Shown one piece after another: positions 1 to 11,400 of a DNA stretch of 33,229 bases. Source of the stretch: Intoshia linei (Eukaryota > Orthonectida > Rhopaluridae); NCBI GenBank assembly GCA_001642005.1, contig LWCA01000301.1:1-33229 (forward strand). The letters run 5' to 3'. Position 1 is the stretch's first letter. Each line of letters starts with the position of its first letter. A model generated the notes under the pieces. It was not told where the DNA came from. It searched no databases and saw only the letters and a program-made list of their open reading frames with translations. Both the position numbers and the translations under genes were made by a program.

Positions 1-44
1 ATCTAATTAATAAATACATATAGAATACACAATTTTTGATAAAG

Positions 45-1023
45 ATGTCTAAAGATAAAATATTTAAATGCGCGGGAAAAGTGAGTTATGGATTATATGA
101 TAAAGGAAGGGCATAGCCAGTCGAAAATTGCAATAACATTAGCAAGAAGTAGTAAGTGCATACAAACGTATCTCAATAATTGTTCGTCAAAAAAATTAAA
201 TAATAAAAATGGACGCCCAAAGACATTAAGTCCATCTGATAGACGACTTTTAATGCGAGTAGTGTCTAATTCTCGTCTTAGTTCTAGTTCAATAAAATCA
301 AATTGTTCTTTTAATGACATTTCCACTCGAATGATACAACGAGCATTATGTTCCTCACCGAACATTCAACGAAGAGTACTGATAAAATGCCCAAACCTTA
401 CAAAACTCCACATAGAAAAAAGGATACATTGCTCGTACCAATATGTCCATTAATTGGAATCATATATGTTTTTCCGATGAAAACGTTTTAACCCGGACGG
501 ACCATATAGTTATTCCTACTATTTCCACGATATTAGGAAAAAGCAATTATCCTTATTAAAACGATAATGTGGAGAAAACAGTGTAATGGTTTGGGGAGTA
601 TTTGGAAAAATATTTAAAACTAAATTATGTTTTACACAAGTAAAATTAAACTCTGAAAAATATATAACAATACTAAATGAATTCTTACTTCCTTGTAAAA
701 CGAATTCTAAAAAATTCCAACAAGACAATGCACCTATACACGCGTATAAAATGACTAAAGAAAGGTTAAATCGTAAAAATATTAATGTTCTTCCGTGGCC
801 ACTATGCTCACCGGATCTAAACCCAATAGAAAATATATGGGGAATGATGACTGGGATTGTATATAAAGATGGAAAACAATATAAATGTTTAAAAGATCTG
901 AGATCAGCCATAGAGAGAGCTTGGAATTTAATTGACCAACCCAAGGTTAACACCTTAATTGAAAGTATGCCTTATAGAATTTTTGAAGTTATTACAAATA
1001 AAGGTGGAAGAACTCATTATTAA
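45..1023 (+). pseudogene. Tc1-family transposase, DD34E, frameshifted
   Basis: It cuts and pastes the element; this copy cannot encode it. A possible Met at 45 is out of frame with the helix-turn-helix part that reads from 88 (SKIAITLARSSKCIQTYL). That frame runs to about 430 and then breaks; the next piece (WNHICFSDE) is in another frame, another break follows near 490-585, and 586-1023 is open to the end. The catalytic residues are visible: Asp near 476 (FSDE), Asp at 724 (QQDNAPIH) and Glu at 829 (NPIENIWG). There are 34 residues between the last two, the Tc1 DD34E spacing. The end GGRTHY is typical of the family. Confidence 0.85.
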
Positions 1024-1083
1024 AGTTATAAAATTATGTTTTAAATAAATTATTGTACCTATTTTGCTGTAAATTAGAAAGCG

Positions 1084-1274
1084 TTAGAGCACTTTTGTCG
1101 CATATTTTTTTCGACTTTTTTTCTTCATTCTCAAATTATAAAAAAAGTATACATAATTACACAATTTAAAATCGGGGCAATAACTGATATACCATATTGT
1201 TTTAGTATTGAAAAAAATTAGATTATAATTCCTTTTAGTTTTCCTTATATTTCAATATAATACAAGTGCTCTAA
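1084..1274. repeat. Inverted pair of an 11-bp word in the Tc1-like 3' region
   Basis: TTAGAGCACTT at 1084-1094 and its reverse complement at 1264-1274 enclose about 170 bp of noncoding DNA after the transposase stop. They could be transposase-binding sites. In usual IR/DR elements the two sites in one terminus are direct repeats, whereas these are inverted. Confidence 0.6.
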
Positions 1275-1291
1275 GGTTTTGTCAGGGTGTA

Positions 1292-1708
1292 TACTCATCA
1301 CCAATCAAGCACAGTTACGTAATTTCAAAATAAAAAATTTTTGGAGAATGTTTATACATTACTTTATTATATTTCAACATTCACTATTAGGATACATAAG
1401 TAAATACCATGGTGGAGGATCCCAAATATTAAGTACCCCTAAATACAGATGATGATACCTATTTCAATTTACTGTATACCATAAGCATTAGGATGTTATT
1501 TTTTCTAAAAATTCTCTTGTAGAATGTGCGATGCACAAATTTCATTAACAAATAATGCATACTATGCATTTAAATTATTCATAAATGTTGTTGTAACTAA
1601 CATTTAGGACATTAAATTTTTAATAAGTGTTGTATAATATAGTAATAATTGTATTTTTAACGTTGTACATTTGGTTAAAATATTTATCCTGATAATAAAT
1701 ATAACTAC
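1292..1708. other. AT-rich stretch between Tc1-like element and last visible TRPN exon
   Basis: No exon of the TRPN channel domain, and no recognisable transposase, was found on either strand. It is read as the beginning of the intron after the 2413-1709 exon. Confidence 0.5.
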
Positions 1709-2413
1709 CTTTGCTGTTATGCGCCGTAGCAATAGAATTCAGTTCGACAGCAAGATTTTCGCAGTAATCAGCAGCCACTATAATATCATTAGATCTTTCT
1801 TTCTCTTTTATGGCCAATGCCCGATACTTAGTGGATAAATGTATAGCAATTTCGATTGGAACTTGAGACGACATTACAAATTCTTCTATAGACCTCTGAT
1901 TATTAATTTTACCCATCAACATTAAATTAAAAGCCATTTCATTGTCTTGGATTAAATGCTCAGTATCCAAATTTTGTTGTAACAGAATACTCAATATTTG
2001 CGCATGGCCGTATTCTGTTGCGAATGTTATTGCTGTGTGCCCATCGAATGTTTCTTCGTTTACATTTGCTCCAGTGTCAATTAACTGTTTGACCATGTCT
2101 ATATGGCCAAATTTACATGCATAATGCAACATTGTCATGCCAGTTTTATCTTTAGCGTCAATTTCGGCTCCTTGCCCCAACAACAAAGAAATCATTTGGT
2201 GGTGACCATGCGATGCTGCGTGATGTATACCGCTGCGACCTTTTCGGTCACAAATAACCATTTGCTCTGTTGACTTACTCAGAATCAACGAAACTACTGA
2301 TAAATTTCCAGCTCGAGTTGCCAAATGAAATGGTGTGAATGAATTTATTGCAGTTTTTGTGTCTACAGTTACAGCAGGATGGTTTAATAACAATCTAACT
2401 ATTCCCTCGTGAC
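1709..2413 (-). CDS. TRPN-like gene, last visible exon (ankyrin repeats 25-29 and linker)
   Basis: This 705-nt exon starts with GT completing a Gly codon from the exon at 2662-2626, and encodes the rest of repeat 25, repeats 26-29, and the linker leading toward the channel. The linker keeps NLMLM, EEFVMSS and the LST-K-KEKER motif, as in fly NompC. The phase-1 donor GTAGTT sits right after a Ser-Lys pair at the spot matching SAGK in fly. If not spliced, the frame runs 28 more residues to a TAA at 1622-1620, which would give a channel-less ankyrin protein. The next exon is not visible to the left. Confidence 0.82.
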
Positions 2414-5400
2414 CTAAGTTGATATTAATATATGTATTATAATTGGCTAAACGCTAAGAGTTAATTTCATCAATTAATAATAATGTTAATAAAAACTAAT
2501 CAGAAATTAATTAATATTGAAAATTAACAGATAAATTAGAAATGAATGCCACTTCTCACTGTAGTATTTTGGCCACTCCTGAATCATAAGTTTTAATTCA
2601 TAACATAGAACATGGAAGTAAATACCAGACATAGCTGCCAAATGAAGTGGAGTATAAGCATACTATAATATAGTATAATTCACATAAATTCCATATAAAA
2701 TTTACATCTTCATCGTTTGATGCCAGACCCGCAGCAGGTAGCTGAGTGGTGGATGTGGGCGAAATGGTTTGTAGCATTTCACGAACAAATTCAATCTGAC
2801 CTAAAATGAATAGTTTCAAATAATATTCAAATCCCTGATAAATAAATACACATACCATTTGTTGCAGCAACATGAAGAACAGCATACCCGGTTTTGGTAC
2901 TGGTAACTTCAAAATCAATTGACTTTTTGAAAACGCGCAAAATATGGACATGACCACATTTAGCAGCCAAATGTAAAGGCGTCATACCCTCCTATATACA
3001 ATTTATTTTGAATTATAATAATAGTGTACATTGTACAATAGGGTGTCCACTTTTTTTATTAGATAAACCCATTTGCATATATTAACCAATTTTATTTTTT
3101 TTTGTGATAAATGGCAAAAATCAAAAAAGGCATCCACATGCAAAATGGATTTTCCCATAAAAAAAACATTAAAAGTAAACACCATATCGTACAATTATAT
3201 GAATTGCAAATTAAATATAATAAAATTACGCTATCCTCGTCAGTAGGCTCCGTTCCTACATTTAATAACGCATTAACTACAGATCTGTGTCCCTTGGCTG
3301 CAGCTAAGTGCAATACAGTCGATCTATGATTCTAAATTAAAATTTTAAAATTTCTATTTCAATGAACAGGGTTGTGTGTTACTCAACTTAAAATATGTAT
3401 GGGTCACATTTTTCATCAATTTGGTTCTATAGTAAGTAAATTTTTTTCGACCATAATCTATGCTATTATATTTTGAATTTAGAATACTGCATAACCCAGA
3501 CGTTTTGACAGGCCCATATATTTATCTACATTGTACAATGAATAAAAGTATCTTATAAAATACATGATTTGTTTGATAAGATTTGAAAAGTATGTAATCT
3601 AATCCATATTTTATAAAACATGATTACTTTATTTCTTGTAGAAATAACCATATTTTTGTTAAATTTCAATAAATCCTTTATTACAGCCATGTTTCCTTTT
3701 TCAGCTGCTAAATGGGCCGCAGTCATACCATTCTATATTGATAATTTTAATTTTCGTTCCATTTAATACTTTACCTCGTCCTAAATGTAGTATTTATGAT
3801 TTATTATTTTATATTACATTTTAATAATACCACTGAACATCACTCAAAAAATTTTCTCACGAAAAAAATATAATCAATGCCATCATTTTTTTTTCCAGCG
3901 GGAAGGTTTGAAAAAGAAAATCAGAAAATTTACTTGAAACTATTGTACTGTACATTGTACAGTTTATGATTTTAAATCTTACTGGCATAATCATGAGAGT
4001 TTTATCGTTGGAGGACCTAAGAAATAGTTTTACTACATTTGCATGATCGTTTTCAGCGGCTAAATGTAAAGGAGTTTTCAGATTCTAAAAAAATATAATG
4101 ACGAATACAATATTAAATTTAATATTTTATATTTTTAAACTATCAATAATGATTAATCATACCACATCGGTTGCAGTAATGTCTGCATGCATTTTTTGTA
4201 AATTTCTGCAAACCTAAATTTGTTTATTGCAATTAGTGGCGTATTGAAATATGAAATATGAAAAAATTGTTCATCAAAATTTAAGTGTTAATTAAAATCA
4301 GTGTGATTTAAAAATTAGAAAAATTAATGTGAAATAAAAGATCATCATTTATTACAACATTTCATTTTTTTCTGTACGTTCATTTAGTAAACGTTCCTAA
4401 CTAAGGTTAAATTTATTTTACGATGCTTTTAATTAAAAGAATAATAACATTACATCGACCATTCCATTTGCTGCAGCTAGATGTAAAGGTGTCTTTTTTG
4501 CCTAATCGAGTCAAATTTTATTAATTAATTTTAAAACAAAAAACCAAAGTTAAACAATCAATCGTGGCTGAATACTTTTTGATCAGCAGTGTGACTAGAT
4601 TATTATAGCCATTGTGCGCGGCAAGATGAAGTGGAGTAATTCCAAGTTTTGATTTTGCATTAACAAATGCTTTATTATTCAATAAAATTTCAGCGACCTT
4701 TTCATGTCCGTTTTCGCATGTTAAATGCAAAGCAGCCTTACCGTGCTATTTAAATGTAATTAAAACCAATATTAAAAAAATATAGTAATTATATTATTAC
4801 TTCATCAAATACGTCAACTCTGGCTTGATGGTCTATCAGAATTTGAACTATATTGTAATGGCCATTTTCTGATGCGTATAGTAGAGCTGACCAATCATTC
4901 TAATGAATATCAATAATGAAAAATTGATTCGGAAATAATAACCTTGGATTGTTTGTTCAATTCCATTTGTAAATCAGATTTTCTGACTGATTTGATAAGT
5001 TCTAGGCATATATCTTCGTTTCCGGATCGACAACAATAATGTAATGGTGTTTCTAATGTCTAAAATTACGATTTTACATTATGTATGTAACATAAATTTA
5101 AATATATATTTCATAGGGCAGTTGGTCTGAATTTAATGGCACTGGTAACAGTAATGTAGTCACGATATGGGTGCTATTTTCAGATCACGATAAAATTTTT
5201 ACAAATTTTTTACAAATGATAGCGATATATCACTACACAGCTTATTCCAGTTCATATAAATACAAAATTTCAACCCCAGAAGCCTACAAATTCCCGGTGA
5301 AAAATAATTTTTAATATGTTATCAACCAATATTTTTCAAATGTTGCATTAAAAGTGAAAATGTAAATAATCATCTTACCATTTCAAAAAAAAATGTGCAT

Positions 5401-8400
5401 TGAACGTCTGCACATTTCCAATAAACTTTATTGGAGATCAGAGATATGGGTTTTAATTAGATAAAATTTTATTATTGAATTAATGCTTTTGGTAGAATTA
5501 AAAAAGTTCGCCCTCGGCAAAGCTAGGATGCTGTTTGTACGAAGTACAAAACAGTCAAGCCAGTACTTTATATAAGTAAGGATATACCAACGAGGATCGG
5601 GCACCTATATCAGCTTTGTATTGTAGTAGGTATTTTAAAATATCTGTATCTTCAACTTCGACATGAGCTTGACTAGTTTTTAATTCAGCGGCATAATGCA
5701 AAGCAGTTTCACCTTCCTAAATATTAACAATAATATGTATTTATACATCCAGCTTTAGGCAATACAATTATAGTAGATTCCAGGTTGAGACATCATACAC
5801 CGTAAAAATAATTATTTAAATTATATTGAAACACCACTGTGTAATCTTTAGTAAAAGTATTTAGTACGCAGGGGTGACACATTATAAATAAAACTTTTAA
5901 TAGTTTTTAATGATATATATTAAAAGTAATAATTTTTAAAAGTTTTTTTTAGAGTAGGTTTGATATATTCATGAATAATCAATTTAATTATAGTAGTAAT
6001 TTAAAAAAATACATATTTGAGTTGCGTACACCATTTTAACAGTCTCATACAAAAATATTAATGAAAAATTTAAACTAAACATTAATTTAATAAGTTTAAG
6101 TTGTATAAGTCTATTAATTAAATCGTCAATTATATAACACATTTTCAACGGTTTTTCGCTGTGGACCCAAAAATATGATATATAGAATACAATTTAATGT
6201 GTGTTTTACCGTTTATTTAAAAAATTAACAGTTCTAGAATTTAAAAAACCCCTATTAATAATACTGATTTTCAAGAATAATGTATTATCGAAATATCATT
6301 TTCCTAAATTTAGTCCTTCATGGTCAATATCCCAATTTCACCTTTTTTTAAAAATAAATTAGCTTAAAATTTAAAAAAATATATATTCTAGAATGCAGTT
6401 GAAATTCATACCATTTTCATAACTATCAGCCTCAGAAAATTACATCTTCAAAGTAAAAACCCCGAATTACCTTTTTATTTTAAATTAAAAAATTAATTAA
6501 ATTTAAATAAAATTATTACAATTATAAGAAAATAACATAAGGAAAATATACAATTCTTAGTAAAATTAAATGAAAATGTTAAATAATTTTACGTTTCTCA
6601 CCTTTTGGATACAAAAAAATGCAAATGTGAATATAAACACTTCATTATTGTACAATAATAATATAATCCCTGTATTATAAGGTAATGTATTATTACATTA
6701 TTAGCCATTTGAATCAAGTTCATTGCATCCATTCGAGATTTCGATGGGACTACGTGACCTATTATTTCTTTTAAAACGGCTAGATGGCAATGTCTCACAG
6801 CTATATGAATGCATGTTTCTCCACACTAAAATAAAAATCATTACGATAAAATTAATATAATTAGTGTATTATCATATTTATTCATGATCTACTTTAATAG
6901 CATTAATATTCTAATGTCATAATTATTGATACAAAATTGATGTTTTTTAATTATCAAAAGCAGATACTGAATATAGATTACCGTCACATTAAAAAAAAAT
7001 AAAATAAAAAACGCACAAATACATTTAAATATATTTTAAAAAAGAATTACATGCTGATATAAGTTAAATAAAAAATAAATATATTACGTTAGATTTATGC
7101 ATAGGATTTGCGCCTTCGGTGAGAAGCATCTATATTGTTAAATTTTATAATAATTTAATATGGATCATTTCCAAATTTTGTACATTTTGTATAATAACAT
7201 ACTATTCAAAAGGTTTAGGCATTTGTTGATAAAATCACGAATTTTAACAGTAATATAAATTTTTCAGTGGTAAGGGCGCTCAATCAACATTTTATGGTAG
7301 ATTAACCAACTCATGAACCGGTATGGGTCGATTTAATAACTAAAGTTCAAAGTTGAATTTAGTCACACTTGATGTAATTTTTTTATTTAATTTTTATAGA
7401 TAATAAAGTGATTTATGTTTAAGATTTTATACTGCAGTCATATATCAAAATGTATCATTATATACCTTGATGACGTTAAGTGATCCTTGTCTACATGCTA
7501 CTTGTAATGCTGTTTCTCCGTTCTATGAAATTGCAAATTTAAAAAAAATTTTTACAATCATCTATATAAGTGTTTCTAACTATTTTAGATTGGGAGTACA
7601 TAAAAATAATTGAAAAAATAATAAAATAGTAAAAATTATATATCTGTTATACACTGACTGAATATCTCCACTTTTCTATAAAATTTTGCAAGAAAATCTG
7701 CAAAGAAAAAAAAGATAAAAAGTTGTTTCAAGTATAAAAATAAAAAATCTGATCTAGCTGGCAATAAGTGCAATTGTACAGAGAATTGGTTACTAGTGAT
7801 TGTTATTTTCCGGGAAATGACAAAAGTCGAGCACTATGAAATTAAAAATTAAATTTCTCGGAAAAAATAAAAAATTTTTATTCATACATAATATTAAGCA
7901 TTAAAAATTTTAGAGACCTTAATTAATTTTATAAACAAAAAGAAATTTAATTAATGAAATAAAACGAATCTAGATATAAATTTACAAATTTACTAAAAAA
8001 TTAAATTGTTAATTAGAAAAAAATTTATTAATTTTAGATTGTTGAAAAAGTGTTAAAAAACACACATAATATTGATAGATTCGTCTTTTAAACGCGTTTT
8101 ACGTGTTGTAACGAAATTAGAAGCAGTAGAGAAATTTCTTTCATTTTGTGTTGACGTAAGTTGAACGGACATAAGGGCTTCCTTTAATTTTAACAATCTT
8201 GATAATAGCGTTCCAGTTCGTAACAACTCATAATATTTTTCAAAATATTATTTCATAATAATATTCAAAGTAATAAATAACATAAATCAAATACAAGTAT
8301 GTCTCAATTTTTTTTCGGGAAATCCCGGGAAATCGTAAAAATCCCGAGAATTTTGTCTCGGTTTTTTTATTGTCACAATCACTATTGGTTCCCAAACTGT

Positions 8401-11400
8401 GGTAATTTTAAAGTGTTGAAATTTTATTGTAAATTTTTGTTAAATGAAGGAAAATAATGAAATCAAAATGTTATTGTTGTAATTGTAAGACAGTAGTTTG
8501 TTCGTGTAAAATGTAAAAAATCATATTAAGTATATGTAGTACATATTATGTATTATCTACAACATGGTCCTAATAACGATGCGATCTAAAACTATGGATC
8601 CGAACATAAAGTTAAAAAAACCAGCGACTCATATACATAATGCCATGTATATGTAAATAGATAAAATATACAATATTACTGTAAACAGCTAAAAAATGGA
8701 ACAAAACTTTTTCCTTTATATTATAGACCGATTTTTCGTGGATCCTCATGTGATAAACACTATTATGTAGTTTTTACGATGATATTGATTACAATTTTAG
8801 TGGCATTAACATTAGCTCCACTTTTGAGCAGCATTTCAGTGCATTGTTCGCCATTGTCTATGCGTGCTGAAATGTGTAACGGTGTTTCTTTATTCTAAAA
8901 AGTATTATTTATGTTATAATTTATAACTTATAAACCATAAATAATACAATATATTACCTCTCCTCCCTTAATTTCTACTTTAGCTCCATATCCAAGTAGC
9001 ATCTCTACAACCAAAGGCTGACTATTTTCTACAGCCAAATGTAACGCAGTGTAATCATTCTTAAAATATTAATTATTGTATATGAATTTTATTTGTTTAC
9101 TTAAAGACACATTGGCCTTAAAAAATGTTTCTCAACCTTAAAACTTACTTTTCTAATTTTCATATATCGAACTTAGTGCTTGCTCTAGAGAATTTAATAT
9201 CTCCAGAAATTTAAAAATTCTTAAATTTAATATTATATTTGTAAATAATCACAAATGTAGTTTGTTATATGAAGGAAAATAAAATCTTCACTTCTCAGAA
9301 TAATCATTTTTAATCGACGGTATTAAATTTAAGCGTGTAAAAATTAAATAATTTCAGTTATTACCATAAAAAAGTTTTATTACATTTTACGATAATTGAA
9401 TTCAATTGTATGACTTAATTTATTAATTTGGTATTAGATGGTTTCTCTATATAGATAACCGCTATGTTCTACAAAAATTGATAGGAATATTTTAAGTGAG
9501 AAAACGAAAAGACAAAATGGTCTATTTGAAGTACAATGATGAATTATAGAAATTATTCTACAACTGGTTTACATTGTAACTTAACATGCGTACATTTTAT
9601 GATCAAATCATTAAGTGAACCTGTAAATAAAAAAATATTACAAACCCAATATCCCAATATACAGTGTATTTAAAAAAATGATGACAGACACGAAAAGGTT
9701 GAAGTCATAATTGATTCGTACGATGGACTAACCATAAACCAAGTTACCCGATCAAATTTTATTTGAAAAAATTTAAAACCAATAGGCTTGCCTATATCTC
9801 AAAACTGTGTCATTAATTTTGTAAATAGTTACTTTGAACAAATTACAAGACAAATAATTGAAAAGATTTCTAAGATAAAATGTAATGGCGGAAAATATCA
9901 ATTGATGAGTAGACCAGTTTTAAAAAATGAAAAATATTTGAATGTACACTTTTACACTCTCAAAAATGACTTTAATCTTTGACTTATTCCTATATATTGA
10001 AGTTGTGATGATACAAAATATTAAATAAATCGCATTTTTATTCTACTTTGGGTGTTTCATTTAAGATTTGAAAGTTAACAACCAATTAATACCAGATTGT
10101 AATCCTTCATTATTTCAAAAATATTAAAAATTTTTATTGTATTATTAACAGTATAGTTAATTTTTTTTCGAGAATTCTCGAGAAATTGCAATCTCTAATC
10201 GCATCTATTAGTAAAAACAACGTGACATAAATTTAATGATAAAATCAAAATCCACCTATTTCAATAGTATTGACTTTTTTTTATTTTTCAAATTTTGCGT
10301 CATCCAGGGATAATCTTTTATCCCGAGATAATACGTAATCCATGCTGAGAACCATTGATCATATCAATAATGGAATAATACCTTAGTTACTGCATCAGGA
10401 TGTGAGCCTTTATCTAACAGCATTTTCACCACTTTAGTGTGTCCTATAACTGCCGCAGCATGTAAACATAATGTTCCATTCTAGTAATAATATCAAGTAA
10501 TTGAGTGTATTAGTATATAAGTGTATTAATAAATTTCTCATACCACTCTTTCGACAATATATCCTTCACTTACCATTGTATATATAACTAATAATTAATT
10601 GAACGCGTTTAGCGCATTAAACTAGTATTATTAATAATAACGTAATAAAAATTTAGTTCTTTTTGATAGTTTTATTAAAAAATCATTTTAATGACTTATT
10701 AAATTAGTTAATAAATCTATGTAAATTAAGGGAATTTTCAATACTTCTAAAGTTAAATGGTCATAAAAAGTTTATATGACCTACCTCGCCTATGTATATA
10801 TACTATATTTATATATCGGAATTAAATTAAAAAAATTATTACCATATTTGGCATGTGCAGTGGGACGCCCTTTTTCATAAAAACTAATGCAGTTTCAGGA
10901 TGACCACTAATAGACGCAACATGTATAAGAGTACTCCCATCCTTAGTTCTAGCCATAATATTAGCTTTAAGTTTATCTACCAGTTCTCCAATAACCTTAC
11001 TTTGCCCTGCCTCCGCAGCAATATGTAACGCAGTGCGATCCAAATGATCAACAATATTAGGATTGATTTTAGCTAAATGAAGATATCTAATGATGGGTAA
11101 ATTTCCATGTTTCGCGGCAATGTGTAAACACGTCTGTCCATTTCTATTTTGTATGTTAACTGAAGAAACGTAATCAACAAATAATTTAACCAATTCAGTA
11201 TGATCATTTTCACATGCTACATGAAAAACTGAGTCTAGCGTATTACTTTTAATAATTGAAATTTGCTCACTCGCTTTTTGATTTAATAATTCTCGGCACA
11301 CGTAAATATTTTTGCTAACGGTGGCTATAAATAAGGGTGATTCTCCTTCAATATCGACAGCTAAACGAGAGTTTGGTTCCATAGCTTTAAGTAGTATTTG

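Larger units (their letters stand above)
1..1289 (+). mobile_element. Tc1-like DNA transposon, left end outside the window
   Basis: The element holds a broken Tc1-type transposase and a probable right end at 1289 (GTCAGGGTG), followed by the TA expected of the Tc1/mariner target at 1290-1291. An 11-bp word, TTAGAGCACTT, occurs at 84-94 past position 1000 (1084-1094) and inverted at 1264-1274, framing the 3' untranslated part. The left inverted repeat is not in the window, so the exact end is a guess. The element lies 3' of the last visible exon of the TRPN-like gene, probably in an intron. Confidence 0.6.

Noticed and set aside
519-953. Long minus-strand open frame of 144 codons
   Set aside because: It is the antisense shadow of the Tc1-like transposase, whose plus-strand frame holds the DD34E motifs.
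2560-2578. A 19-nt AG/GT-bounded segment in the last TRPN intron (reads VAKILQ) that could be a micro-exon
   Set aside because: Including it shifts the frame between exons 2662-2626 and 2413-1709, which join perfectly without it.
2598-2957. Continuous 119-codon minus-strand frame as a single gene
   Set aside because: It runs through two introns; the ankyrin-matching parts are separate exons (2991-2856, 2800-2706, 2662-2626).
5225-5582. Calling the palindrome repeats true Helitrons
   Set aside because: The hairpin followed by CTAG fits, but conserved sequence continues past CTAG to a terminal inverted repeat, which Helitrons lack.
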